A stretch of DNA of 64,000 nucleotides, from assembly GCF_001766415.1 (NCBI RefSeq), contig NZ_MKXO01000003.1, positions 247,610 through 311,609 on the forward strand, read 5' to 3'. This DNA is from Exiguobacterium aurantiacum (GTDB lineage Bacteria; Bacillota; Bacilli; Exiguobacteriales; Exiguobacteriaceae). Each line of letters starts with the position of its first letter. Positions within the stretch are counted from its first letter, which is position 1. Positions 25,975 to 35,093 of the stretch are shown piece after piece. The translations under genes and the position numbers were made by a program. The notes under the pieces were generated by a model. That model had not been told where the DNA came from and did no database searches. It saw nothing but the letters and a program-made list of their open reading frames with translations.

Positions 25975-26478
25975 ATGCGACGACATCAAGCGGACGGTAC
26001 GTACCGATACGTCCTCATCTTAGGGGCGAAAGTGAACGGGACGGCACCGTCACGGGCGCTCCGAAACCGAATCGACGTGGCGGCTACATATGCGCACCAA
26101 TATCCGCACGTCAAACTAATCGCCTCCGGCGGGCAAGGTCCGGACGAAGGGATGGCCGAGGGGCGCGTCATTGCCCGGGAATTGATCGACCGTGGCGTCG
26201 ACCCGGGACGCATTCACGTCGAAGCCGACTCGACGTCGACGTACGAGAACTTTTTATTCAGCCGCGACGTGTGGGCAGGCGAGACGGGACTGACGGTCGT
26301 GACGAACGACTTCCATGTGCGCCGGGCCCGGCTCGTCGGGCGGCTCTACTTCGGGCTCGGGACGGACGCGCTCTATGCCCCGACGCCGGCTGCCGCGAAA
26401 GCGAAGTATGTCATCCGTGAACAGCTCGCCTATATCAAGCTGTTGATCAACTATATGCGCTGGAAGTGGCGCCCATGA
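25975..26478 (+). CDS. YdcF family (DUF218) protein
   Basis: The 167-residue product has the DUF218/SanA-YdcF core. YVLILGAKVNGTAPSRALRNRI opens the fold, LIASGGQGPDEG is the Gly-rich loop, STSTYENFLFS carries the conserved Ser/Asn, and VVTNDFHVRRA the conserved Asn/His. Family members have been linked to envelope integrity and vancomycin sensitivity, but the reaction is unknown. No membrane segment is visible, unlike SanA. The start at 25975 has AGGTGA a few bases upstream. The gene is divergent from the DHHW gene and convergent with the OatA-like gene; a shared hairpin lies between the stops. Confidence 0.85.
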   Translation: MRRHQADGTYRYVLILGAKVNGTAPSRALRNRIDVAATYAHQYPHVKLIASGGQGPDEGMAEGRVIARELIDRGVDPGRIHVEADSTSTYENFLFSRDVWAGETGLTVVTNDFHVRRARLVGRLYFGLGTDALYAPTPAAAKAKYVIREQLAYIKLLINYMRWKWRP

Positions 26479-26514
26479 AAACAAGGACTTAGCGGTTGCT
26501 AAGTCCTTGTTCGT
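26479..26514. terminator. Bidirectional terminator between YdcF and OatA-like genes
   Basis: A perfect 13-bp stem ACAAGGACTTAGC/GCTAAGTCCTTGT with loop GGTT. Its position overlaps the last codons of the minus-strand acyltransferase gene. Confidence 0.75.
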
Positions 26515-28264
26515 CGTGACAGCCGATCTCTTCAGACAACAACTTTCCGAACGCCTCGGCGCCATCGATGTTCAAATGGACACCGTCACTCTCAAAGTAG
26601 TCGGCTTTATCGGCGGACGCTTCATGCCAGTCGATGAGCGTGACGAAATCGTGCCGCTCGCTCGCGCGCTTGAGCAACTCGTTCACTTCACGTTCCCACG
26701 GGCGCGGGACATGCGTATTGATGACGTACACGTGATCGGCTGATTCAAACATACCGATCAACGTGTCGAGCTGTTCCATCTTGAAAGCTCCGTTCGTCCC
26801 GAGGTGGAGGAAGACGACGTGGCCGGGGGCGTCAAATTCACGATAGACCGCGGCGACGTCTTGCGCGTCACGGACTTGGCGGCCGACTTCGGCGTCGATC
26901 GTCATGTTCGGGAACGCGGTACCGAGATACTCGTTCAAGCCGAGCAAGACCGAGTCGCCGATGGCAAGGGCGGGCGGACATGACTCGACCGGCCGTTCGG
27001 TCGTCGTTTCTTTTGGCTTCGGCTTCGGTGCTTTGACGACCGGGAGCTCGTGTTGCCGGTCCGAGTTATCCGTGAACGCGAGGATCGTCAAATTCCCGAC
27101 GAGGACGAATGACAAGACCGTCGCGGTTGTGATCGCGAACAGTCGAGCCGGTTTGATGTTGCGAGTCGGGATCAGGTTGCGGATGACATGGCGGAACCCG
27201 TCGCGGCGAATCGGCGTCTCGACGTAGCGGTAAGACGCTTCAGCGATGAGCAGCGTGATCATAACTTGACCGAGCGCGAGAAGGGGATTGAACGAACCGA
27301 TCCGCTCAAGCGGGGTCGTCAAGATGATGACCGGATAGTGCCATAAGTAGATGCCGTACGTCCGTGTCCCGATCAACCGAAGCCAAGCGCTTCCAAACAG
27401 ACGGGACCAGAGCGTCGACGGATGGGCCGTCGCGGCGATCAACACACCTGACGCCACGGCGACGAGCAAGAAACCTCCATAATACAGGAACGCATCATAA
27501 GCGTTCGCTGTCATCATGACCGTGACGAGCGTTATGAGCGCTCCGGCGCCACCGACGTTCAAAATACGAAGACCGAGCGCTGGCATGTCGCGCTTGAACG
27601 CATCCGGACGCCAACCGAACGCGAGCAACGCCCCGATGAGGAGCGCGAACAGACGCGTGTCGGTGCCGTAATAGACACGGCTCGGATCGGTCCCAGGTGT
27701 GAAGCTGATCGCCATCCAAACGGTTGAAGCGAGTAAGACGATGCCGGTGAGCTGGAGGAAGCGTTTCTTCATGGTCAGCCCAAAGATCAATAGCAGCGGC
27801 CAGACCAAGTAGAACTGCTCCTCGATCGAGAGCGACCACAGGTTTTGGAGCGGTGACGGCTTGCCGAAACTCTCGAAGTACGAGACGTCGTGGAAGATAT
27901 ACCACCAGTTGTTCACGTAGGCGAGCGCGGCGAGCGTATCTTGGCGCACCGTATCGAGCAGTCCGCGCTCGAACAACGTGACGTACGCCATGACGACCGA
28001 TAGCATGAAGACGAGCGCCGGCAACAGGCGCCGGAACCGGGCGACATAGAATCGTTTCAAATTGATCCGTCCGTGTTTTGCTTGCTCACGAAGCAAGATG
28101 CCGGTGATTAAATAACCGGACAAGACGAAGAATAAGTCGACGCCAAGGAAGCCGCCGGGTATGTATGGTGCGTTCAAATGAAAGAGTATGACTGCAAAAA
28201 CGGCGAACGTGCGCAGGCCATCGAGACCTGGCATATACGTTGTTTTATGGTGTAAGGGCTGCAT
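26489..28264 (-). CDS. Acyltransferase-3/SGNH O-acetyltransferase (OatA/YrhL-like)
   Basis: The 591-residue product has an acyltransferase_3 membrane domain (about 1-365, 10-11 helices) opening with YMPGLDGLRTFAVFAVILFHLN, where the His is catalytic, and GVDLFFVLSGYLITGILL. A further helix and a Lys/Pro linker (about 370-420) lead to an extracellular SGNH domain (about 425-585) with AIGDSVLLGL (Ser), HLGTNG (Asn) and ESDGVHLN (Asp/His). This is the OatA layout; such enzymes O-acetylate peptidoglycan or teichoic-type polymers and raise lysozyme resistance. The start was set at 28264, where AAAGGAAG lies 8 bases upstream, rather than at the in-frame ATG 20 codons earlier. Confidence 0.9.
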   Translation of the reverse strand: MQPLHHKTTYMPGLDGLRTFAVFAVILFHLNAPYIPGGFLGVDLFFVLSGYLITGILLREQAKHGRINLKRFYVARFRRLLPALVFMLSVVMAYVTLFERGLLDTVRQDTLAALAYVNNWWYIFHDVSYFESFGKPSPLQNLWSLSIEEQFYLVWPLLLIFGLTMKKRFLQLTGIVLLASTVWMAISFTPGTDPSRVYYGTDTRLFALLIGALLAFGWRPDAFKRDMPALGLRILNVGGAGALITLVTVMMTANAYDAFLYYGGFLLVAVASGVLIAATAHPSTLWSRLFGSAWLRLIGTRTYGIYLWHYPVIILTTPLERIGSFNPLLALGQVMITLLIAEASYRYVETPIRRDGFRHVIRNLIPTRNIKPARLFAITTATVLSFVLVGNLTILAFTDNSDRQHELPVVKAPKPKPKETTTERPVESCPPALAIGDSVLLGLNEYLGTAFPNMTIDAEVGRQVRDAQDVAAVYREFDAPGHVVFLHLGTNGAFKMEQLDTLIGMFESADHVYVINTHVPRPWEREVNELLKRASERHDFVTLIDWHEASADKADYFESDGVHLNIDGAEAFGKLLSEEIGCHDEQGLSNR

Positions 28265-28403
28265 GACCCCACTTCCTTTCTCAAGTCCGAGCGGAACGTT
28301 TCCCTCTTTTGTAAAGGGATCCATACTCCAGTATAGCGAGCGCTAGACTTGAAAAAGTTTCAAATGATTAACATTTTAACTTGCGAAGTGGAGAATAACA
28401 GGG

Positions 28404-28432
28404 AACAAAAAAAGGGACACGAAGTCCCTAGT
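28404..28432 (-). terminator. Intrinsic terminator after chrA
   Basis: On the minus strand AGGGACTTCGTGTCCCT is followed by a run of seven T residues, just after the chrA stop. Confidence 0.75.
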
Positions 28433-28436
28433 CACG

Positions 28437-29621
28437 TTACAACATTCCGATAATCGTCCCGCCGATGACGCCAGCGATGACGAGTGCCCAAGGCGGCAGT
28501 TTCCAATAGGCGATCATGACGAACAAGAGGGCGGCGAAGACGAAGTCGACGGCGCCATTCACCGTGCTCGTGAAGATCGGCTGATAGAATGCGGCGATCA
28601 AAATTCCGACGACGGCCGCATTGACACCAATCAACGCACCGGCCACTTTCGGGTTGCGCCGGAGTGCGTCCCAAAACGGTAACGCCCCGAGGATGAGCAG
28701 GAACGCCGGCAAGAAGATGGCGAACGTCGCGAGCAGTCCGCCCGGGACACCGTTGATGACGGTCCCGAGGTACGACGCGAACGTGAACAGCGGACCCGGT
28801 ACGGCTTGGGCCGCCCCGTAGCCGGCGAGGAACGCCTCTTCGCTCAAGAATCCGGCCGGGACGAGCTCGCGCTCGAGGAGCGGCAAGACGACGTGACCAC
28901 CGCCGAAGACGAGGGCACCAGACCGGTAAAAGCTGTCGAACAAGGCGAGCGACTGGCTTTCAATCGTCTCGCGCAAGAGCGGCAAGATGACGAGTAACGC
29001 TCCGAACAGACCGAGCAGCGTCGCCCCGAGCCGTTTCGAGAGCGGGAACGAGGCCGACTTGACGTCAAGGTTTTGCGGCTTGAACAGCAAGAATCCGGCG
29101 AGCGCGGCCAAGACGATGACGAGCACTTGGCTATACGTCGTCTGCCAGAGGAGCACACCGGCGAGCGCGAAGAAGGCGATCGTCCGCGTCTTTGCGTCCG
29201 GTGTCAGTTTGCCGGCCATACCGAGAATGGCGTGGGCGACGATGGCGACGGCGACGACTTTCAAGCCGTACAGCCAGCCCGCGTCCGAGACGTCGAGTCC
29301 TGAGACTAAAAGGGCGAACAAGATGAGGGCGATGACGGACGGTGCCGTGAAGCCGATGAACGAGGTGATACCGCCGAGGATACCGCCACGGACGATGCCG
29401 ATCCCGATCCCGACTTGACTGCTCGCAGGGCCAGGTAAGAACTGACAGAGGGCGACGAGGTCGGCATACGTTCGCTCGTCCATCCATTTCCGACGCCTTA
29501 CGTATTCCTCATGGAAGTAGCCGAGGTGGGCGACCGGTCCGCCGAACGACGTCAAGCCGAGCCGGGTCGATACGAATAAAATCTCCAGTAACGTCTTGAA
29601 CGTCACACGTTGATTGGCCAT
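28437..29621 (-). CDS. chrA: Chromate transporter, two-domain ChrA type
   Basis: The 394-residue membrane protein has two homologous CHR halves. The first carries LTSFGGPVAHLGYFHEE and CQFLPGPASSQVGIGIG; the second carries ALVFGGGHVVLPLLERELV and AQAVPGPLFTFASYLG. It is the long-chain form that exports chromate, perhaps driven by the proton gradient. The true start is ATG 29621 with AAGGAGTG six bases upstream; the open frame upstream of it runs antisense-like through padR and is not coding. It begins five bases after the padR stop, so both genes form one operon. Induction through PadR is inferred from the arrangement. Confidence 0.9.
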   Translation of the reverse strand: MANQRVTFKTLLEILFVSTRLGLTSFGGPVAHLGYFHEEYVRRRKWMDERTYADLVALCQFLPGPASSQVGIGIGIVRGGILGGITSFIGFTAPSVIALILFALLVSGLDVSDAGWLYGLKVVAVAIVAHAILGMAGKLTPDAKTRTIAFFALAGVLLWQTTYSQVLVIVLAALAGFLLFKPQNLDVKSASFPLSKRLGATLLGLFGALLVILPLLRETIESQSLALFDSFYRSGALVFGGGHVVLPLLERELVPAGFLSEEAFLAGYGAAQAVPGPLFTFASYLGTVINGVPGGLLATFAIFLPAFLLILGALPFWDALRRNPKVAGALIGVNAAVVGILIAAFYQPIFTSTVNGAVDFVFAALLFVMIAYWKLPPWALVIAGVIGGTIIGML

Positions 29622-29626
29622 TGGTT

Positions 29627-29944
29627 TCACTCCTTGATCTCTTTGAATAGTTCGTGCGCTTTTTGACGGGCTTCGGCCAAGACGACGAGCCCTTTTTCGG
29701 TCGTCGTATAGTTCTTGCGGATATGACCGTCGACCAACTCGTTCGTCCGAGCGAGCAGGCCGTCTTGTTCCATGCCGTGCAGGATCGGATAGAGCGTCCC
29801 GGCACTGATCGCGTAACCGTGCTCGCGCAGCTCTGCGACCATCCACGCCCCATAAACCGGGTGTTCGGACGCATGGTGCAAGATGTGGATATGAATAAAA
29901 CCAAGAAACAGCTTACGAAGGACGCGGTCTTCCACTTGCTTCAT
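29627..29944 (-). CDS. PadR family transcriptional regulator
   Basis: The 105-residue product is a single PadR winged-helix domain. LFLGFIHIHILHHASEHPVYGAWMVAEL is the first helices, AISAGTLYPILHGMEQDGLL is the recognition helix and wing start, and HIRKNYTTTEKG is the wing. The C-terminal helix (ARQKAHELFKEIKE) is short, as in PadR subfamily 2. It lies directly upstream of chrA in the same operon, so it most likely represses this operon. A palindrome ATCGA-TTT-TCGAT (29953-29965) sits just upstream of its ribosome binding site and could be its operator. The inducer, chromate or a product of it, is not known from sequence. Confidence 0.88.
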   Translation of the reverse strand: MKQVEDRVLRKLFLGFIHIHILHHASEHPVYGAWMVAELREHGYAISAGTLYPILHGMEQDGLLARTNELVDGHIRKNYTTTEKGLVVLAEARQKAHELFKEIKE

Positions 29945-29952
29945 CTCCTTGA

Positions 29953-29965
29953 AATCGATTTTCGA
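29953..29965 (-). promoter_or_regulatory. Candidate PadR operator
   Basis: The perfect inverted repeat ATCGA-TTT-TCGAT lies immediately upstream of the padR AAGGAG site. Position suggests autoregulation; PadR operators vary, so this is a weak call. Confidence 0.25.
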
Positions 29966-30137
29966 TATCGGGTTTCGTAATCATACTAACAACGGGGAGG
30001 GAACCGTGCAACCTGTGAGGCGGCATTTACAAAAACTTAACCTTTGCACATTGGCAGGAATCGATTCGGAAAATATAGGGAATTCATCGAAAATGAGGTA
30101 AACTAAAATGTAGAAAAACAGCGTAGGAGGAAATGAC

Positions 30138-32822
30138 GTGACAGAACGAGACAGCACCCAATACAGATCTTTGTTGCGCCATATGCCCCAAGGCTACGTC
30201 GAATTCAAAGTCATCTTCGACGGTGCCGGGGAGCCGGTCGATTATGAGTTTGTCGAAGTGAACGAAGCGTTCGAAAAAATGATGAAGGCGAAGCGCAAAC
30301 AGTTTCTCGGCGGACGCATCACCAAGCAGTTGAAAGACTTTGAATACAGCGAACGCGAATGGATCGTTCAAGTCGCGCGAGCGGTGAACAACGGCGAGAC
30401 GATCAAGTTCGAACACTTCTCGCGCCGAAACAAAGCGTGGTATGAACTGTCCGTCTTCAGCGAACGACCAGGTTACGTCTCGACCTTGTTCCATGACATC
30501 ACCCCGCACGTCCAAGAGAACAACGCCTTGAAACAACTCGTCAACGTGTCGCATCGCTTCGTCGCCACGGGCCGGGAACTGTTGATGAACCAACATTTCC
30601 TTGACCAAATCCGGGACTTCACCGGTGCGAAAGCGGTGACGCTCAACTTGATGAATGACGATGGACAAACGTACTCGACGGTCGCGATCTCTGGGATCGA
30701 CGAGCTGCTCGAACGCAGCTTGGATGTCCTCGGCTTCCACCCGGTCGGCAAGAAATGGCCGATGAGCCGGAAACGTATCGAGCTGTTGGAGTTGCCGAGT
30801 CCGATCATCTTGGACGAGATCGACCCGCTGCTTGAAGGCGTGTTGCCGAAACGGCTCGTCAAAAACATTTTACGCATCTTCGACCTCGGGCAAGTCATCT
30901 TGTTCAAGATTGAAAAAGACGGCGTCTTTTACGGTGATTTGACGATCGTCATGCAAGGGAAGAAGCGGGCCGACCGTCTCGGTCTCGTCGAGCTGTACAT
31001 CGTCCATATCCTCGAACAGATGACGAAAGTCGACCGTCAAGTCGGTGAGGCGAAAGAATCGATGTTTGAAGGGTTCGCCACCGTCGACCTCGAGTGCATC
31101 ATGTCATTGACGACGCGAGACGTACTGCATTTGAATAAGGCGTGGGAGCGTGTGCTCGGCTTCCCAATCGAGTCACTCGAGAACATGGACTTCATCGGGC
31201 TCGTCCATCCTGACGATCAGGCGAAGACCGAAGCGGCCTTTAGTGAGCTCGATACGGCGCGTGAACTGTTCCGGTTCGTCAACCGCTTCCGGACGATCGA
31301 TGGAGATTACCGCTCGATCGAATGGCATTGCAAAGTCCAAGGCAACTACATCTACGCCGTCGCCAAGGACGTGACCGAACGCGTCCAGCTCGAAGAGGAA
31401 CTCGCCGAGCGCGACCGTCTGCTGACGAAGTTGTCCGACCAGGTCCCTGGCGCCATCTACCAGTTCGAGCTCCGGCCGGACGGGTCGTTCTACTTCCCGT
31501 TCTTCAGCCGTGGCTTTGAAGTGTTGACCGGGGTCACGGCGGACGAGGTGAAACGGGATGCGAATCTCATCTTCTCAAAAATCCATCCGGACGATTATCC
31601 GCAAGTGATGGCGAGCATCCAAGAGTCATATCGCAGCTTGACGATTTGGGACGCCGAGTTCCGGGTGTACATGCCGGACGGGCGGACGAAGTGGATCCTC
31701 GGGTCGTCCCGTCCCGAGAAGCTCGCCGAGGGGCACGTGCTCTGGCACGGCTACATCGGGGATGTGACCGAGAAGAAGACGTACGAGATGGAAATCGAGT
31801 ATTTGAGCTATCACGACCAGTTGACCGGGGTGAAGAACCGCCGCTACTTCGACGAGGCGCTCGTCACGTTCGACGAGCCGGGCTATTACCCGCTCGCCCT
31901 TATCGTCGTCGACATCAACGGCCTGAAACTGACGAACGACGCGTTCGGCCACTTGGTCGGAGACCGCCTCTTGATCGAAGCGACGAATATTTTGAAGCGT
32001 GAAATCAGCGGTGTCGATACGGTCGCCCGGATCGGCGGTGACGAATTCGTGATCATCTTGCCGAATACGCCGTTGTCTGACGCGCGGCAGTTGTCCAATC
32101 GATTGAGCCGTTTATTCCTTGAAAAATCGATTGAAGGGTTGCCGATCTCGGCATCGTTCGGAGAAGCGGTCAAAACCGACGGCGCACTGTCGATCATGGA
32201 CGTGTTCAATTTGGCTGAAGACCAGATGTACCATCATAAAGTGTCCGAGAAGCAGAGCCGCCGCCACTCTTCGATTCAATTGATCATGCGGACGCTGTAT
32301 GAGAAAATCCCGCGCGAAGAGGCGCACTCGCAGCGTGTCGCCGAGCTATCAGGTCAGCTTGGCGAGGCGATGAACTTGACGAGCAGTGACGTGAACGAGT
32401 TGAAGACGGCCGCCATCTTGCACGATATCGGCAAGGTCGCGATCAGTAATGAGATTCTCGACAAATCGGGTGCTTTGACCGAAGCCGAGTGGCGCGAGAT
32501 CAAACGACATCCCGAGGTGAGCTACAATATTTTGAGCACTGTCCCTGAGTACGGGACGCTGTCAGAGATCGTGCTGTCGCACCATGAGCGTTGGGACGGG
32601 AACGGTTATCCAAACGGCATCAGCGGGTTTGATATTCCGCTCGCCTCCCGAATCATCGCGCTCGCCGACACGTTCGACGTCATGATGACGGGCCGACCGT
32701 ACCGCCAAGCGAAGACGCTCGCCGAGGCGCTCGCCGTCATCGAACAAGAGGCAGGTCGTCAGTTCGACCCTGTGCTCGTCGAGGTGTTCTTCCAAAAGAT
32801 TGTTCCGACGTTACAACGCTAA
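30138..32822 (+). CDS. PAS-GGDEF-HD-GYP c-di-GMP signalling protein
   Basis: The 894-residue cytosolic protein has a PAS-like start (about 10-125), a GAF-like middle (about 130-300) and two PAS domains (about 300-420 and 425-545; DVTERVQLEEELAERD and DVTEKKTYEMEIEYL linkers). A GGDEF domain (about 555-705) has YHDQLTGVKNRRYF and ARIGGDEFVIILPNT. An HD-GYP domain (about 720-894) has ILHDIGKVAISNEIL, HHERWDGNGYPNG and ADTFDVMMTGRPYR. Both the cyclase signature and the HD/GYP phosphodiesterase residues are intact. The RxxD product-inhibition site upstream of GGDEF is absent (SGVD). It could make and break c-di-GMP under control of the PAS inputs. No membrane helices. The GTG start has AGGAGGA upstream; monocistronic with a terminator. 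Confidence 0.9.
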   Translation: MTERDSTQYRSLLRHMPQGYVEFKVIFDGAGEPVDYEFVEVNEAFEKMMKAKRKQFLGGRITKQLKDFEYSEREWIVQVARAVNNGETIKFEHFSRRNKAWYELSVFSERPGYVSTLFHDITPHVQENNALKQLVNVSHRFVATGRELLMNQHFLDQIRDFTGAKAVTLNLMNDDGQTYSTVAISGIDELLERSLDVLGFHPVGKKWPMSRKRIELLELPSPIILDEIDPLLEGVLPKRLVKNILRIFDLGQVILFKIEKDGVFYGDLTIVMQGKKRADRLGLVELYIVHILEQMTKVDRQVGEAKESMFEGFATVDLECIMSLTTRDVLHLNKAWERVLGFPIESLENMDFIGLVHPDDQAKTEAAFSELDTARELFRFVNRFRTIDGDYRSIEWHCKVQGNYIYAVAKDVTERVQLEEELAERDRLLTKLSDQVPGAIYQFELRPDGSFYFPFFSRGFEVLTGVTADEVKRDANLIFSKIHPDDYPQVMASIQESYRSLTIWDAEFRVYMPDGRTKWILGSSRPEKLAEGHVLWHGYIGDVTEKKTYEMEIEYLSYHDQLTGVKNRRYFDEALVTFDEPGYYPLALIVVDINGLKLTNDAFGHLVGDRLLIEATNILKREISGVDTVARIGGDEFVIILPNTPLSDARQLSNRLSRLFLEKSIEGLPISASFGEAVKTDGALSIMDVFNLAEDQMYHHKVSEKQSRRHSSIQLIMRTLYEKIPREEAHSQRVAELSGQLGEAMNLTSSDVNELKTAAILHDIGKVAISNEILDKSGALTEAEWREIKRHPEVSYNILSTVPEYGTLSEIVLSHHERWDGNGYPNGISGFDIPLASRIIALADTFDVMMTGRPYRQAKTLAEALAVIEQEAGRQFDPVLVEVFFQKIVPTLQR

Positions 32823-32823
32823 C

Positions 32824-32859
32824 AGGCGAGACGCTCTGATGAGTGTCTCGCCTTTTTTG
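32824..32859 (+). terminator. Intrinsic terminator after PAS-GGDEF-HD-GYP gene
   Basis: AGGCGAGACGCTC/GAGTGTCTCGCCT (one G-T pair) with loop TGAT, followed by six T residues. Confidence 0.85.
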
Positions 32860-32861
32860 TG

Positions 32862-33962
32862 TCATGTGAGCGGTCGTTTTTTCAACGCGAAGACGGTCGC
32901 TGCGAACACGATGAGCGCCATACCGACCATGACGAGGACAGACAGCGTCGGGAACCGATCGTCATACATGTCGGCGACCCCGCTATTGAACCAATAGGTC
33001 GGCAAGAAGCGTCCAACGAGCTGGAGCGACTCCGGGAGCCACGTCAAGCTGATAAAGGCGCCCCCGGTGATGGCGGCGGCCATCGTGACCGACGTCTGCC
33101 AAATGTTCGCCTTGTCCCGATTCGTCGCGAGGACCGCGATGAGTGAACCGATCGCGAGACAGACGAACAAATAGACGGTGAACAACAACGTGAGCACGGG
33201 GAGGTGAGCGATGATGTCTTGCCGATAGAGGACGGCGCTAAAGACGAGCAGCATGAGCACGTAGATGAGGCCGACGGCGCAAAATGATAAAAACAGCGAC
33301 CCGACGTAGCGGCGCGGCGTGACCGGTGCCGCGAACAAGCGCGAGTAAATCAATTCATCCCGGTCGTCGGCGACAAAAAGCGGAATGAATTGGAGGAACG
33401 CCGACATCATGACGAACGACAACAGCCCGAGGAACGCCTGTGTCCGCGCGGTCGTGCCGACACTTTCTTGGAACGGCTCGCTCGAGAGCGTGTAACCGTT
33501 CATTGTCTCCGCTTCCGCCAACTCGAGGAACCGCCCTTCGTCAAACTCACTCGCCGCGAGCAGTTGCCGCTCGCGGGAAAGATGGGAGTTGAGCGCCTGT
33601 TCGATCAAGGCGGCGTCACTCCCTTCGGTCGCGCTGAACGAGAGCCGCGGAATGTCGCCGGCGAACAAGTCTTCCGTAAAACCGTCCGGGATCGTTAAGA
33701 CGATATCTTGTCCTTCGAGCAGCGCCTCGTCGGCCTCGTCCGTCTCAAGCGGTGTCACCGAACCGAACCGGCCCGCCTCTTCGATGACCCGGCCCGACAA
33801 CGAGCCGCCGTCACGGTCGAGAATACCGATCGAGACGTTCAAAGCAGATGTCGAGTTGAGGAACGACAGGACGAGGGCGAATCCGAAGACGGATACGAAC
33901 GTGAACACCCATAACCCTTTTCTTCGGAGCATCCGTTTAGCGACATGCCTAAACAAGACCAC
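32862..33962 (-). CDS. ABC-2 exporter permease (LnrN-like)
   Basis: The 366-residue product has an N-terminal helix (about 15-36), a large extracytoplasmic loop (about 40-180; LNVSIGILDRDGGSLSGRVI) and five C-terminal helices (about 185-360), the ABC2_membrane_3 layout. It is the third gene of an ATPase-permease-permease operon. Its GTG start overlaps the upstream permease stop by 14 bases, with AAGGAG 10 bases before. Gene order and lengths (310, 379, 366 residues) resemble B. subtilis LnrLMN, which exports linearmycin-type polyenes, but no LnrJK two-component system lies in the window. The substrate is unknown; a toxic amphipathic compound is a reasonable guess. Confidence 0.8.
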   Translation of the reverse strand: MVLFRHVAKRMLRRKGLWVFTFVSVFGFALVLSFLNSTSALNVSIGILDRDGGSLSGRVIEEAGRFGSVTPLETDEADEALLEGQDIVLTIPDGFTEDLFAGDIPRLSFSATEGSDAALIEQALNSHLSRERQLLAASEFDEGRFLELAEAETMNGYTLSSEPFQESVGTTARTQAFLGLLSFVMMSAFLQFIPLFVADDRDELIYSRLFAAPVTPRRYVGSLFLSFCAVGLIYVLMLLVFSAVLYRQDIIAHLPVLTLLFTVYLFVCLAIGSLIAVLATNRDKANIWQTSVTMAAAITGGAFISLTWLPESLQLVGRFLPTYWFNSGVADMYDDRFPTLSVLVMVGMALIVFAATVFALKKRPLT

Positions 33963-35088
33963 GGCGGCTCACTCCTTTCCACAACAGCAGGCTGATCACG
34001 GTGAAGACGGCGACGTGCAGGGCGAGCCAACCGAGACCTTGCCAAAACAAGGTGACGTCCCCGCCCCGGAGCAGCACTTGGAGGATGCCGTCGCGCATAA
34101 AGATCGGCATGAACACGTACTTCGCCCACGGTGCGACGCTTAACGTCACTTGGTCGAATCCGGGGACGTAGCCCCCGGAGAGGATCATGATGATGGCGAC
34201 GCTACCGTTGACGATCGCGTCTTTCGTGCCGCGCGTGATGCGAGGCAAACTGGCGATTATAAATCCGAACGCGGTGCCGTAAAGGGCGAGTGCGACCCAG
34301 GCGAGAAACAACAGTCCGAAGTGGACGTAGTCGAGCGAGAAGCTTCGGTAGACGAAGTGGCTGAACCAAAAGACGAGCACGAGCTGCAGGAAGATGAGCA
34401 CGTAACGGCTGACCGTGCGGGCGAGCCTATATTCGATCGTTTTGACCGGAGCCGCTTGGATGCGCAGGTAGCTGCCTGTCATCGGCTGTTCTTCACTGAG
34501 CATGCCCGTGATATAGAAGGCGCCGAACAAGGCGGTCATGATCGAAATCGTGACCGTGAAGTATTCGAGCGAGGTCGGGGTGCGGCCCGACAAGTCGACG
34601 CTCTCGCTGTCGATGAACGTCTCCGGCTCGAACGGGACGGCGACGCCTGACTCGGCGAGCATGATCTGTTGATTGGCGACGTCGGTATATTGCCGGATGA
34701 CCGCCTCGAGCACATCGAACTCGATCGTCGTCGGTTCTTCATACAAGAGACGCACGTTTGACCCGTCGAGGTGCAAGATGACGTCGGCATCGCCGTCGTT
34801 GACGCCACGTTCGGCAGCGGCGACGCTGTCGTACGGGACGAGGTTGACGAACGCCTTGATGTCATCGTCGGCGAGGAACGTCTCGAGCGGGACGCGATAG
34901 TCGTCGGTCGACTGCTCGACATAAGCGACGTCTGTGACCGGGAGTGAGAAATCGTTACTGAAAATGGCAGACAGCATCGTGCCGAGCCCGAAGATGAGGA
35001 TGATCGGGAACAGCAACATCCAAAACAAGGTCGAGCGGTCGCGCAGTTGTTGTTTGACATCGTATTTGATGAACGTCCACGTCTTCAT
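33949..35088 (-). CDS. ABC-2 exporter permease (LnrM-like)
   Basis: The 379-residue product has a first membrane helix (about 22-42, LFWMLLFPIILIFGLGTML). An extracytoplasmic domain of about 140 residues follows (DFSLPVTDVAYVEQSTDDY..., with repeated Asp/Glu/Ala), then five or six C-terminal helices from about 185 onward. This is the ABC2_membrane_3 fold. It is paired with the permease at 32862 as a heterodimer and powered by the ATPase at 35094. I prefer ATG 35088 (AAGGGAG 9 bases upstream) over GTG 35097. The start lies five bases after the ATPase stop, so the genes are co-translated. Confidence 0.82.
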   Translation of the reverse strand: MKTWTFIKYDVKQQLRDRSTLFWMLLFPIILIFGLGTMLSAIFSNDFSLPVTDVAYVEQSTDDYRVPLETFLADDDIKAFVNLVPYDSVAAAERGVNDGDADVILHLDGSNVRLLYEEPTTIEFDVLEAVIRQYTDVANQQIMLAESGVAVPFEPETFIDSESVDLSGRTPTSLEYFTVTISIMTALFGAFYITGMLSEEQPMTGSYLRIQAAPVKTIEYRLARTVSRYVLIFLQLVLVFWFSHFVYRSFSLDYVHFGLLFLAWVALALYGTAFGFIIASLPRITRGTKDAIVNGSVAIIMILSGGYVPGFDQVTLSVAPWAKYVFMPIFMRDGILQVLLRGGDVTLFWQGLGWLALHVAVFTVISLLLWKGVSRRGLV

Positions 35089-35093
35089 GACCG

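Noticed and set aside
28437..29846. 469-residue version of ChrA
   Set aside because: The N-terminal 75 residues are Arg-rich, run antiparallel in frame through padR, and precede the AAGGAGTG site at the ATG 29621.
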